Origin: an uncultured Dorea sp.
Lineage (GTDB): Bacteria; Bacillota; Clostridia; Lachnospirales; Lachnospiraceae
Direction of reading: 5' to 3'
DNA length: 37,698 nt
NCBI GenBank assembly: GCA_947645355.1
Contig: CANSCI010000015.1
Location: 1-37,698, forward strand
The notes under the pieces were generated by a model. The model was not told where the DNA came from and searched no databases. It was given only the letters and a program-made list of their open reading frames with translations. Position numbers and translations under genes: made by a program. Shown piece after piece: positions 22,221 through 29,679 of the stretch. Position 1 is the stretch's first letter. Each line of letters begins with the position of its first letter.

Positions 22221-24494
22221 TTAGTTTACATATTGCAAGATCAGCTGCCAGATCTCCGGCTTCTCCTGTCCCAATGCCCATGCCGCAGTACCCGCAAGCT
22301 CATTGTCTTTCATAAGCTTAAGCTTCGGTCCCAGAGATTTTTCATCTTCCAGCCAGATCTTGTAAGTCGTTTCTCCGGATGTCCATGTTGCAAAATTCTG
22401 CTGGGCGTTCTCATCCCAGGTGATCTCGGCGCCTGCCTCTGACACCTTGGCTGCCGCATTCGACATGGTCAGCGCTTCACTTGAGACCTTTACCGGATAC
22501 TCTGCCGCATCTGTTCCGGCCTCTTCCGCCAGCTCCGCCTCTGTCTTCGGGGTCTCCTCCCACAGACGCGTAAAGAACGGAATACCGCTGATGACTTTCT
22601 CTGCCGGCACCTCTTTCAGAGTGTTCTCAATCCCTTCCTTCACAAAATTATAGGATGACACAGAGCCTGCCTCCGGAGAACCTGCAAAATGCTCATCATA
22701 GCCCATGATTATTACATAATCTGCCACAATTCCCTGCTCTTTACGGTTGTACTGTTTGTTGTACCCCTTCGGCACATAATTATCCACAGAAAGTACCAGG
22801 CCATTCTGCCGGCATCTTACTGACAATTCCCGGATAAATTGAATATAGTGCTCACCGCACTCCTCTGATATCTTCTCAAAGTCCACATTGATCCCGTCAA
22901 TTCCTGTCTGCAATGCCTCGGCAATCAGCTGGTTAATCAGATTCTCCCTCTTTGAAGTAGAACTTAAAAACGCAAACGATTCATCATAGGAACTGATTCC
23001 TCCGTCAAAATCCCTGATCGTTGCCCACACCTCTACATTTGACTGGTGGGCGTGCTTTACATACTCTGAGGAGGAAATAGACTCCATGTTTCCTTCAATA
23101 TCTTTTACATGATACCAGGTTGGAGCAATTGTTGTAAGCCCCTTCGTCTCTGCGATCTTCTGCAGTACTCCCTTGTTTGCCTGGCTGTTGGTCACATTGT
23201 GCCATGCCAGATTAATAATGTAATCTTTTTTAATGCTTGCGAATTCCTGTTCCTCAAAATCTCTCGAGGTGGTTTTCGTCTCTTCTTTTTTCAGGGCACT
23301 GCTCTTGACATAGCCTATAAATCCATCTTTCGTGCGGACTTTCTTCCAGTTTTCCTCACTCTCAATAATTGTGACTTCATCCTTTTTATTGAGCTTTGCA
23401 AGCACCGGACTCTTAATCCCGCCCCTGTAACGGATCTGGGTATCTTTCCTCACCTGGGCGACTTTTGTTTTTCCCCAGTCACTGACAATCATTACACGGT
23501 TCGGATCGTCATATACTTCATATTCAATATTGGTATATTTCTGAATAAAATCCAGGGCAATATATGCTGTGCTTCCTTCTGTTTTTAATATAACGTAGTT
23601 TTCACTCTGCTTATCCTTGGAAATCGTATAGTCTTTACTTCCCACTTCCACAGATACCATATCCTTCGGAAGTGTATACAACATGATATTCTCGTTGGGA
23701 TCCCAGTAAAACCGACTGTTAATATAATCCCTGACAGTCTCATACTGGACATACGCCTTTCCGTCAGATATCATTCCATGGGCTTCCACGATCTCATTAT
23801 TTACGATAATTGCAAGCTGGCCTTCTTCTTCTATTCCATAATATTTTTTCAAATCTGCCTGCTCCCGGGAAGGACTGTATTTCTTCCACAGGAATATGCC
23901 TGCCGCTGCTGCTATCAATAATATGATCAAAATGACGCCTCTTAAAACCATGTTCCTTTTTCTTCTTCTTTTGGACTGCGGCCTTCTGGTTCCCTGCCTG
24001 CGGGCTCCTGACGATGCCGGCCTTCTGCCCGTCCTGCTTCCTGCAGCACGGCTTCCCGCCGGACGGTTCCCCGTGACGCGGCCTCCTGACGGACGATTCC
24101 CTCTGGGTCGTTCCCCTGCGGCGCGGCCTCCTGTCAGACTGCCCCCCATCGGATCATCTCCTGCCGGGCGGCTCCCTGCGGCGCGGCCTCCTGTCAGATT
24201 ACTTCCTGTCAGACGGCTCCCTGCAGTACGGCTGTCCGCCGAGTTGCTTCCCGCGGCGCGGCCTCCTGTGATACGGCTCCCCGCAGTACGGTTATCTGCC
24301 GGGCTGTTTCCCGCAGCACGACCTCCTGCGGCACGGCCTCCCGCCAGACGGTTTCCTGTGGTGCGGCCTCCCGCCGAATTACTTCCCGCCGAACGGCTCC
24401 CTGCGGTGCGGCCTCCTGTCAGATTGCCCCCTTCCGGACGATTTCCTGCCGGACGGTCTGCACTTGTGCGGCGTTTTATGTCTTTTTCTTCCAT
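22221..24494 (-). CDS. YaaH-type GH18 glycosidase with SH3 domain and Gly/Arg-rich cytoplasmic tail
   Basis: The 757-residue membrane-anchored protein has these regions in order. A Gly/Arg/Ala/Ser-rich repeat tail (about 10-165) precedes a basic stretch and a membrane helix (VILIILLIAAAAGIFLW). A copper-amine-oxidase-N-like or stalk domain (about 225-345) is followed by a bacterial SH3 domain (VAQVRKDTQIRYRGG...GFIGYVKSSAL). Last is a GH18 domain with DGINVDFEKI (catalytic Glu near 540), MGYDEHFAGSPEAGSV and a C-terminal AWALGQEKPEIW. GH18 proteins of the YaaH/YdhD class act on spore or vegetative peptidoglycan, and the cwlD neighbour supports a cell-wall role. The tail is the odd part: it would be cytoplasmic, strongly basic and disordered. 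Confidence 0.85.
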   Translation of the reverse strand: MEEKDIKRRTSADRPAGNRPEGGNLTGGRTAGSRSAGSNSAGGRTTGNRLAGGRAAGGRAAGNSPADNRTAGSRITGGRAAGSNSADSRTAGSRLTGSNLTGGRAAGSRPAGDDPMGGSLTGGRAAGERPRGNRPSGGRVTGNRPAGSRAAGSRTGRRPASSGARRQGTRRPQSKRRRKRNMVLRGVILIILLIAAAAGIFLWKKYSPSREQADLKKYYGIEEEGQLAIIVNNEIVEAHGMISDGKAYVQYETVRDYINSRFYWDPNENIMLYTLPKDMVSVEVGSKDYTISKDKQSENYVILKTEGSTAYIALDFIQKYTNIEYEVYDDPNRVMIVSDWGKTKVAQVRKDTQIRYRGGIKSPVLAKLNKKDEVTIIESEENWKKVRTKDGFIGYVKSSALKKEETKTTSRDFEEQEFASIKKDYIINLAWHNVTNSQANKGVLQKIAETKGLTTIAPTWYHVKDIEGNMESISSSEYVKHAHQSNVEVWATIRDFDGGISSYDESFAFLSSTSKRENLINQLIAEALQTGIDGINVDFEKISEECGEHYIQFIRELSVRCRQNGLVLSVDNYVPKGYNKQYNRKEQGIVADYVIIMGYDEHFAGSPEAGSVSSYNFVKEGIENTLKEVPAEKVISGIPFFTRLWEETPKTEAELAEEAGTDAAEYPVKVSSEALTMSNAAAKVSEAGAEITWDENAQQNFATWTSGETTYKIWLEDEKSLGPKLKLMKDNELAGTAAWALGQEKPEIWQLILQYVN
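24005..24460. repeat. degenerate 15-bp repeat array coding the Gly/Arg tail
   Basis: About 150 codons are built from five-residue units of the type [AST]GxRx with frequent AGGRA and AGSR steps, visible in DNA as recurring GCGGCGCGGCCTCCTG on the plus strand. Units are degenerate but many blocks are near-identical, as expected for expansion by slippage or unequal recombination. Confidence 0.75.
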
Positions 24495-24516
24495 GCTGCA
24501 CCTCCTACTAGACCTT

Positions 24517-24545
24517 ATTATAGCAAAACAAAAGTCCTACGTCAT
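24517..24545 (-). promoter_or_regulatory. promoter of the GH18 gene
   Basis: A perfect TATAAT with ATGACG 17 bases upstream lies 23 bases before the GH18 start codon, which is preceded by AGGAGG. Confidence 0.55.
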
Positions 24546-24589
24546 TATTTATTTCGACATTTTCTCACATTCGAGGGGTATTTACATTC

Positions 24590-24814
24590 TTATTTTTTTA
24601 TTGTTACATTATAAAAGCACAGTTCTTCCACGTCTCCCTTGTCATTCAGCACATAGTCCCGCATGTAAGCCACGTCCTCCCGCATAATATGCGCCTGTAC
24701 AATCTGCATAGGGCTGGCAGGCAGATCATTCAGCAATATGTCTACTCCCCTTTCTTCATAACCTGTCAGTTCTGTAAACAGGCTGTGTGCTTGCTGTTTC
24801 TGATGATCTCCCAT
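24590..24814 (-). CDS. small hypothetical protein
   Basis: I do not recognise this 74-residue protein. It is soluble, acidic-to-neutral, with no signal peptide or Cys cluster (ELTGYEERGVDILLNDLPASPM; MREDVAYMRDYVLNDKGDVEELCFYNV). It is probably real: AAGGAGG is placed 7 bases before the ATG, codon use resembles the neighbours, and the frame is the only open one on this strand. It stands 95 bases upstream of the GH18 gene, which has its own promoter. Confidence 0.6.
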   Translation of the reverse strand: MGDHQKQQAHSLFTELTGYEERGVDILLNDLPASPMQIVQAHIMREDVAYMRDYVLNDKGDVEELCFYNVTIKK

Positions 24815-24964
24815 AGTTTCCCTCCTTTTTGATGCAAAAATTGATAACTATGACTGTATTTTCATATACCGGCACCAAAAGAAAATGCTGTGATACACCT
24901 TTGCCGTATATACAGTTAAATACTAAAAGACAGCCTTTGCACCATTGTCATATTTTGTTTTGAT

Positions 24965-25060
24965 TCTACTGATTGTTTTGTCTTATATTTTCTGTGATAT
25001 TCATGTCTGAACCGACATATAAATGATTAGCTCTATTGACTGTTCTATTGATTGTTTTTG
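24965..25060. repeat. direct repeats in the gene-free region before mecA
   Basis: TCTATTGACTGT and TCTATTGATTGT stand in tandem at 25032-25055, and a related TCTACTGATTGT is at 24965-24976. They lie in the 460-base region between the small hypothetical gene and mecA, which otherwise holds the mecA promoter, a short palindrome and no coding frame. They may be regulator binding sites. Confidence 0.5.
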
Positions 25061-25117
25061 AAAAAAAGATTATTTATCCATAATAGGAATTGAAAACTTG
25101 AAAAACTATCCCTCCTT

Positions 25118-25130
25118 TGTTCTAAGAACA
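25118..25130. promoter_or_regulatory. short palindrome TGTTCTAAGAACA
   Basis: Five-base perfect arms around TAA, nested inside wider AACTAT/ATAGTT arms. It is about 95 bases upstream of the mecA -35. It is not a LexA box, since the GTTC and GAAC halves are in the opposite order. Function unknown. Confidence 0.35.
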
Positions 25131-25223
25131 TAGTTATCAGGGAAAACTATCTTTTAGTATCGTCAATTATATCTGAAAGGATTTTAAAACACAAGTCCTT
25201 TTTTCAATTTATATTATTTTTAT

Positions 25224-25252
25224 TTAACATCCCACATGTTCTATGCTATACT
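25224..25252 (+). promoter_or_regulatory. sigma-A promoter of mecA
   Basis: TTAACA, a 17-base spacer and TATACT lie 22 bases upstream of the mecA start codon; both boxes match consensus at five of six positions. Confidence 0.75.
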
Positions 25253-25274
25253 AAACTAGAAGGAAGTGATGAAT

Positions 25275-26024
25275 ATGAAAATTGAAAAACTCAATGACAA
25301 TCAGATACGTTGTACCTTAACACGTGCTGATCTGGCCGAACGCCAGCTCCAATTAAGTGAACTGGCCTATGGAACCGAAAAAGCAAAGTCACTTTTCCAT
25401 GATATGATGCAGCAGGCTGCTTTTGAATTTGGTTTTGAAGCGGAAGACATTCCTCTTATGATCGAGGCAATTCCGGCTTCTTCCGATTCAATTGTTCTGA
25501 TAATTACTAAAGTTGAAGACCCGGAAGAACTTGATACCCGGTTTTCAAAATTTTCTCCGTCCCCTGACAGGGAGCCGGACGCCAAAAGGAATTCGGCGTT
25601 GGATAAATTAGAAGGGGCTGAGACATTACTCAACCTGCTTGGCAAGGTAAAAGAAAAAATGGATGCGGCAAATGAAAAAAAGGATTCTCAGAAAGAACCC
25701 GACAAAGAGGCAGAAAAAGAATCCGCCAAATCTACCCTCCGTTTATTCTCATTCGTAACAATGGATAATGTGCTTCAGGCATGCCGCCTGCTCGGCGGAC
25801 TGTATACCGGTTCCAACACCTTATATAAAGATCATGCCGAGGATCTCTATATACTGGCTTTGACCCAGTCAGAGCACTCAACCAATGATTTCAACCGCAT
25901 CTGTAATATGCTGACAGAGTACGGAACATTGGAACGAACCTCCGGTATGGCGCTCGCCTTTTTGGAAGAACACTGCGAGATCCTTGTATCCGCAGATGCA
26001 GTCCAGAAACTGGCCGCAGTATAA
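25275..26024 (+). CDS. mecA: MecA adaptor protein for ClpC
   Basis: MecA brings substrates to the ClpCP protease and activates ClpC; in Bacillus it controls ComK and other regulators. The 249-residue protein has the N-terminal substrate domain (MKIEKLNDNQIRCTLTRADL, SLFHDMMQQAAFEFGF), a Lys/Glu-rich linker (about 100-155) and the C-terminal ClpC-binding domain (LRLFSFVTMDNVLQACRLL, GSNTLYKDHAEDLYILAL, AFLEEHCEILVSADAVQKL). ATG 25275 matches the family start and has AGGAAG 8 bases upstream, better than the GTG and ATG just before it. Monocistronic between its promoter and a strong terminator. Confidence 0.92.
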   Translation: MKIEKLNDNQIRCTLTRADLAERQLQLSELAYGTEKAKSLFHDMMQQAAFEFGFEAEDIPLMIEAIPASSDSIVLIITKVEDPEELDTRFSKFSPSPDREPDAKRNSALDKLEGAETLLNLLGKVKEKMDAANEKKDSQKEPDKEAEKESAKSTLRLFSFVTMDNVLQACRLLGGLYTGSNTLYKDHAEDLYILALTQSEHSTNDFNRICNMLTEYGTLERTSGMALAFLEEHCEILVSADAVQKLAAV

Positions 26025-26072
26025 AATTGAATAAAAAGCTTCGATTCCCCGAATACATTTCAGCGGAAAGAG

Positions 26073-26112
26073 AAAACAGGATACAAACTTTAAAAGCTGC
26101 ATCCTGTTTTTT
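26073..26112. terminator. terminator of mecA
   Basis: AAAACAGGAT (26073-26082) pairs with ATCCTGTTTT (26101-26110), followed by more T. It can act on both strands and so may also end the convergent DUF1858 gene. Confidence 0.8.
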
Positions 26113-26150
26113 TATTGGCATCCATATTCTCCGGCTCCGGTTCTTTGCCG

Positions 26151-26372
26151 TTATGCCTGACTCGCTTCAATCGTCGCATTCAGTTTAGCAATCAGAAGAT
26201 CCGGATCAATTCCGTGTCCCATAGCCCCCTGCTCAATAGACTCCATCTGAGAGTGCGGGCAGCCGATGCATCCCATGCCAAGTTCCATCAGGTCATCTAC
26301 GATTTTTGGACATTTGTCATAATAAGTCATTAGCAGTTCACCAAAAGTCATATCCTTTGTAACATATGCCAT
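26151..26372 (-). CDS. DUF1858 redox-disulfide domain protein
   Basis: The 73-residue protein is a stand-alone DUF1858 (hybrid-cluster-protein-associated) domain: TKDMTFGELLMTYYDKCPKIVDDLMELGMGCIGCPHSQMESIEQGAMGHGID. The CIGC pair (Cys35, Cys38) is the predicted redox-active site. Such proteins accompany anaerobic redox and sulfur chemistry but their reaction is unknown. GGAGG lies upstream of the ATG. No hybrid cluster protein gene is adjacent. The 400 bases upstream of it are gene-free and AT-rich. Confidence 0.9.
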   Translation of the reverse strand: MAYVTKDMTFGELLMTYYDKCPKIVDDLMELGMGCIGCPHSQMESIEQGAMGHGIDPDLLIAKLNATIEASQA

Positions 26373-26585
26373 GTGTAACGCCTCCTTTTCCTTTCAGTGT
26401 TATTTATTATATCCGCTTTTTGTCATTGTGTAAACATTTTAATTAAATTTCCTCATAATTTTTGATTTCTCAAATGTCAATATGATTTCCCCTTTTTTTC
26501 GACAAAACTACATTTTTATCACAACTTCACAAAACGCCCGTTCTTTTATTTACCTTGAATAATCCCCCAAATTTCTGCATTTTAA

Positions 26586-26665
26586 TGTGGATAATGTGGA
26601 TAATTATTGTGAATCGACACTTTTTCCACCTTTTTTTGCCTTTTTGATGTGGATAAGTAGGATAA
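26586..26665. other. cluster of DnaA-box 9-mers in an AT-rich gene-free stretch
   Basis: TGTGGATAA, the reverse complement of the consensus DnaA box TTATCCACA, occurs at 26586-26594, directly abutting 26595-26603, and at 26648-26656. The last is followed without spacing by a degenerate GTAGGATAA (26657-26665). Long A/T runs flank the cluster (26440-26530 and 26665-26715). No dnaA, dnaN, rpmH or rnpA gene is near, so this is more likely a DnaA-titration or regulatory cluster than oriC. Confidence 0.6.
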
Positions 26666-26719
26666 TTACTATTTCCATATTTTTACAATTTTTTACATTT
26701 TTGTCTATTTTGTATAATA

Positions 26720-26749
26720 GGGCGGAGCAACTATTTCATTGCTCCGCCC
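26720..26749 (-). terminator. strong hairpin downstream of the NlpC/P60 gene
   Basis: GGGCGGAGCAA (26720-26730) and TTGCTCCGCCC (26739-26749) form a perfect 11-bp GC-rich stem with an 8-base loop, 26 bases after the stop codon. The following minus-strand sequence is TATTATAC, not a clean T run, so it may act mainly as a 3' stabilising stem. Confidence 0.6.
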
Positions 26750-26774
26750 GTTGAAAAAATACTCTTACCCTCTT

Positions 26775-27659
26775 TTAAATTAGTCTTCTTACTGTAATAA
26801 TATTGTCATAAGTAGCCGACAAAATGCCAATTCCTTTTCTGCTGTTAATTGCATTTACAATTTGTCCGTCTCCCATGTAGATTCCGACGTGACCGTCATA
26901 GCAGACAATATCCCCTGGAATTGCTTCACTGTAGCTTACTCCTGTTCCGGAGCTTCTCATTTCTCCGGATGTTCTCGGGAGAGTGATCCCGAAATGCTTG
27001 TAAACGGACTGTACGAACCCGGAACAATCTGCTCCGTTTGTAAGGCTTGTACCACCCCACACATAGGGGTTCCCGATAAACTGACAGGCATAATCAACAA
27101 CAGCCTGTCCGGTCCCGGCCTTCTGCTCTGCCGCCTCTTTTGCTTCCTCGGCCAGCCTTGCTTCTTCCTCTTCTCTAGATTCGGCATAAGTAAAGGATTC
27201 TTCCGGTGCTGCTTCCGGCGCTGTCTCTGTCTCCTTAATAATCTCCTGCGCCTTCTGTTCTGCGTTATTTCCTATTATAATGTAGTCAGAACAGACATAG
27301 CCGGTTACATCTCCGGATCTGACCGGTGTCCATTCTCCTACGGGGCCAAGAATCTCTGCCGCATAATCGGGATACAATTTTCCGACCCATTCACTCTCCT
27401 TCGTTGGTTCACTTCTTATATAAAGAAATGATTGTACATCGGCAAATGCCATATTTAAATACTCGCCCTTTTCAGTCGGTACCAGGTAATCTTCCACCTG
27501 AATCTCCTTTTCAGAAGAATAGCAGTCATTTAATACCTCTTCAATGCCTACACTCGGCAGAACCGTGTCTGTATCCGAGGCCTGCGCTGTGACAGGAAAT
27601 CCGGCAACGGCACCTGAAAAAGTAACCATAAACAATCCTTTTTTAAGAATAGAATCCAT
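26775..27659 (-). CDS. secreted SH3-NlpC/P60 peptidoglycan endopeptidase
   Basis: The 294-residue protein has a signal peptide (about 1-27, ending TAQA), an SH3b domain (about 72-130, YLNMAFADVQSFLYIRSEPTKESE...GYVCSDYIII), a Glu/Ala-rich linker (about 132-182) and a C-terminal NlpC/P60 domain with Cys212 in NGADCSGFVQ and His257 in YDGHVGIYMGDG. It should cut peptide stems of peptidoglycan outside the cell, as gamma-D-Glu-diamino acid endopeptidases do. AAGGAGG precedes the ATG. The gene is monocistronic, with its own promoter and a strong 3' hairpin. Confidence 0.92.
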   Translation of the reverse strand: MDSILKKGLFMVTFSGAVAGFPVTAQASDTDTVLPSVGIEEVLNDCYSSEKEIQVEDYLVPTEKGEYLNMAFADVQSFLYIRSEPTKESEWVGKLYPDYAAEILGPVGEWTPVRSGDVTGYVCSDYIIIGNNAEQKAQEIIKETETAPEAAPEESFTYAESREEEEARLAEEAKEAAEQKAGTGQAVVDYACQFIGNPYVWGGTSLTNGADCSGFVQSVYKHFGITLPRTSGEMRSSGTGVSYSEAIPGDIVCYDGHVGIYMGDGQIVNAINSRKGIGILSATYDNIITVRRLI

Positions 27660-27727
27660 AAACTCCCTCCTTTATGTTTTCTTATCTTTTGTAAATATTA
27701 CAGAATTGTTACATATGTTACGTGATT

Positions 27728-27755
27728 ATTATATCATCTATTTTCATAAAGTCAA
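27728..27755 (-). promoter_or_regulatory. promoter of the NlpC/P60 gene
   Basis: TTGACT, a 16-base spacer and perfect TATAAT lie 68 bases upstream of the start codon on the minus strand. Confidence 0.65.
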
Positions 27756-27861
27756 GCCCGTATTTACATGCTTTTGTCGTCATATTTTTCATATATATGG
27801 TAAATTTTTACATTTTATTTATTTTAAATTATTACGAAATGTTACAAACAGAAACTATGCG

Positions 27862-27890
27862 TTGACAACGGTAATATCATGCATTATAAT
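27862..27890 (+). promoter_or_regulatory. consensus sigma-A promoter of perR
   Basis: Perfect TTGACA and perfect TATAAT with a 17-base spacer, 39 bases before the start codon. Such a strong promoter usually requires repression. Confidence 0.85.
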
Positions 27891-27892
27891 GA

Positions 27893-27907
27893 TTACAATA
27901 ATTGTTA
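27893..27907 (+). promoter_or_regulatory. Per-box-like operator at the perR start site
   Basis: TTACAATAATTGTTA is a near-perfect 15-base palindrome resembling the Per box consensus TTATAATNATTATAA. It lies 2 bases downstream of the -10, where binding would block transcription: predicted autorepression. Confidence 0.65.
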
Positions 27908-27929
27908 CTATTATTGAAGGGAGAAATAA

Positions 27930-28343
27930 ATGACTACCTTAAAATACAGCAGGCAGAGAGCTTCTATAAAAGAATATCTGCTGCACACAAAAGACCATCC
28001 CACTGCTGATACCGTATATCTTCATATTAAAAAGGAGTTTCCCCATATCAGCCTTGGAACCGTATACCGCAACCTGAATCTTCTCACCGATACCGGCGAC
28101 ATTATAAAAATCACTACCCCGAATGGAGGCGACCGTTTTGACGGATGCACAAAACCCCATTACCATATCGTGTGCAGCACCTGCGGCGAGGTATATGACC
28201 TGGAACTGGGAGAAGAACATTTTAACGGGCTGAACCGCCTGGCCGAGCAGAACTTCGAGGGGTCCATTGATTCCCACACTGCTCTGTTCTATGGAACATG
28301 CCCCAGATGTATGGACGGCTGCTGTTCCCCAGGCTCTCAGTAA
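27930..28343 (+). CDS. perR: Fur-family peroxide-responsive repressor, PerR type
   Basis: The 137-residue protein has the Fur winged helix (HPTADTVYLHIKKEFPHISLGTVYRNLNLL), the metal-site stretch GDRFDGCTKPHYHIVC and two structural zinc pairs (CSTCGEVYD and CPRCMDGCC). The short N-terminus and the FDGCTKPHYHIVC arrangement favour PerR over Fur or Zur. PerR senses peroxide by metal-catalysed oxidation of histidines, releasing its regulon. Its own operator and a similar palindrome before the reverse rubrerythrin gene 110 bases downstream support that role. The extra Cys in GCCSPGSQ is beyond the usual CxxC pair. Confidence 0.88.
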   Translation: MTTLKYSRQRASIKEYLLHTKDHPTADTVYLHIKKEFPHISLGTVYRNLNLLTDTGDIIKITTPNGGDRFDGCTKPHYHIVCSTCGEVYDLELGEEHFNGLNRLAEQNFEGSIDSHTALFYGTCPRCMDGCCSPGSQ

Positions 28344-28379
28344 TTTTCACAAAGTTTCACAAATTCATTTAAAATTTGG

Positions 28380-28427
28380 TTGACATTCTGAACTTATTGT
28401 GGTAACTTAATATCAGTAATAATTACT
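28380..28427 (+). promoter_or_regulatory. promoter and Per-box-like palindrome of the reverse rubrerythrin gene
   Basis: TTGACA (28380-28385) has TAACTT (28403-28408) 17 bases downstream. Just after it lies the perfect 13-base palindrome AGTAATAATTACT (28415-28427), containing the TAATNATTA core of the Per box. Position and core match the perR operator. Confidence 0.6.
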
Positions 28428-28465
28428 AATATTAAAATTTATAAATCAAAAAGGAGATCTTAACT

Positions 28466-29008
28466 ATGAAAAAATTTGTATGTACAGTTTGTGGCTATGT
28501 TCATGAAGGAGATTCTGCACCGGAGAAGTGCCCTACATGCGGCGTCGGCGCTGATAAGTTTAAAGAGCAGACAGGCGAGAGAGAGTGGGCTGCTGAGCAC
28601 GTTGTCGGTGTTGCAAAGGGCGTAAGCGAGGATATCCTTGCTGATTTAAGAGCTAACTTTGAAGGAGAGTGTTCTGAAGTAGGTATGTACCTTGCAATGG
28701 CAAGAGTTGCGCACAGAGAAGGCTATCCGGAGATCGGCTTATACTGGGAGAAGGCTGCTTACGAAGAGGCTGAGCATGCTGCTAAATTTGCAGAGCTGCT
28801 TGGTGAGGTTGTAACAGACAGCACAAAGAAGAACCTTGAGATGAGAGTTGACGCTGAGAATGGCGCAACAGCAGGCAAATTTGACCTTGCAAAACGTGCG
28901 AAAGCTGCAAACCTTGACGCAATCCATGATACCGTTCATGAGATGGCAAGAGATGAGGCAAGACACGGCAAAGCATTTGAAGGTCTTCTTAAGAGATACT
29001 TTGGCTAA
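28466..29008 (+). CDS. reverse rubrerythrin
   Basis: Reverse rubrerythrins place the rubredoxin domain first. Here CTVCGY (Cys6, Cys9) and CPTCGV (Cys22, Cys25) bind one iron, followed by a four-helix diiron domain with ExxH-type ligands ([58 protein letters not shown]). Homologues in clostridia reduce hydrogen peroxide and oxygen with electrons from NADH via a reductase and are derepressed when PerR is lost. The 180-residue length is typical. AAGGAG precedes the ATG. Codon use is strongly biased, as for a highly expressed protein. Confidence 0.94.
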   Translation: MKKFVCTVCGYVHEGDSAPEKCPTCGVGADKFKEQTGEREWAAEHVVGVAKGVSEDILADLRANFEGECSEVGMYLAMARVAHREGYPEIGLYWEKAAYEEAEHAAKFAELLGEVVTDSTKKNLEMRVDAENGATAGKFDLAKRAKAANLDAIHDTVHEMARDEARHGKAFEGLLKRYFG

Positions 29009-29036
29009 ACAATTCGCAATAACTTAAGATCATCAT

Positions 29037-29095
29037 GGGGATGCCGCAAAAGTAACGGGCAAAGGCCGGAAGCTGCTTTTACGGCATCCCCTTTT
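29037..29095 (+). terminator. long hairpin between the two rubrerythrin genes
   Basis: GGGGATGCCG (29037-29046) and CGGCATCCCC (29082-29091) pair perfectly, with an inner AAAAG/CTTTT extension, followed by TTTTAT. It looks like an intrinsic terminator or attenuator sitting 26 bases before the next start codon. Confidence 0.75.
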
Positions 29096-29116
29096 ATATC
29101 ACAGGAGGAATTTAAC

Positions 29117-29653
29117 ATGTCAAAATACGCAGGAACAAAAACAGAAAAAAATCTGATGGAAGCATTTGCAGGTGAATCGCAGGCACGAAATAAATATACA
29201 TATTATGCTTCTGCTGCAAAAAAAGCCGGCTTCGTACAGATGGCCAACATTTTTGAGGAGACAGCCAACCAGGAAAAAGAACACGCAAAAATGTGGTTCA
29301 AGGAATTCCATGGAATCGGAACAGTTGAAGAGAATCTTACAGATGCAGCCGCAGGTGAAAATTTTGAATGGACAGACATGTACAAACGCATGGCTCAGGA
29401 AGCAAGAGAAGAAGGCTTCGAGGAGTTGGCAGAAAAATTTGAAGGTGTAGCCGCTGTTGAAGCCGCCCACGAAAAACGCTACAATAAACTGCTGGAAAGC
29501 TATAAGGCAGGAAACACCTTCAAGGGCGACGCGCCTCTTGGATGGAAATGCAATAACTGCGGATATATCCATATCGGAGACGAGGCTCCGGAGGTGTGCC
29601 CTGTATGTGCACACCCACAGGCTCATTTTGAAAGGAAAGCAGAAAATTACTAA
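29117..29653 (+). CDS. classical rubrerythrin
   Basis: The 178-residue protein has the diiron four-helix domain first ([65 protein letters not shown]) and a C-terminal rubredoxin domain ([24 protein letters not shown]). It reduces peroxide in anaerobes. AGGAGG lies 7 bases upstream. No separate promoter is obvious; expression may come from read-through of the hairpin behind the reverse rubrerythrin, giving a two-gene oxidative defence unit. Confidence 0.95.
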   Translation: MSKYAGTKTEKNLMEAFAGESQARNKYTYYASAAKKAGFVQMANIFEETANQEKEHAKMWFKEFHGIGTVEENLTDAAAGENFEWTDMYKRMAQEAREEGFEELAEKFEGVAAVEAAHEKRYNKLLESYKAGNTFKGDAPLGWKCNNCGYIHIGDEAPEVCPVCAHPQAHFERKAENY

Positions 29654-29679
29654 AAATCATAGATTATATGATTTCTTTT
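29654..29679 (+). terminator. terminator of the rubrerythrin gene
   Basis: AAATCATA and TATGATTT (29654-29661 and 29667-29674) form an 8-bp stem followed by CTTTT. It overlaps the last codons of the convergent AI-2E permease gene. Confidence 0.5.

Noticed and set aside
23896-24687. 263-residue Pro/Arg/Ala-rich plus-strand frame
   Set aside because: It is the shadow of the Gly/Arg repeat tail of the GH18 gene, whose reverse complement is automatically Pro-rich.
25118-25130. LexA (SOS) box
   Set aside because: The Firmicute LexA box has GAAC followed by GTTC; here the halves are reversed (GTTC then GAAC).
26440-26720. Chromosomal origin oriC
   Set aside because: DnaA boxes and AT-rich DNA are present, but none of the usual origin neighbours (dnaA, dnaN, recF, rpmH, rnpA) lie within the window.
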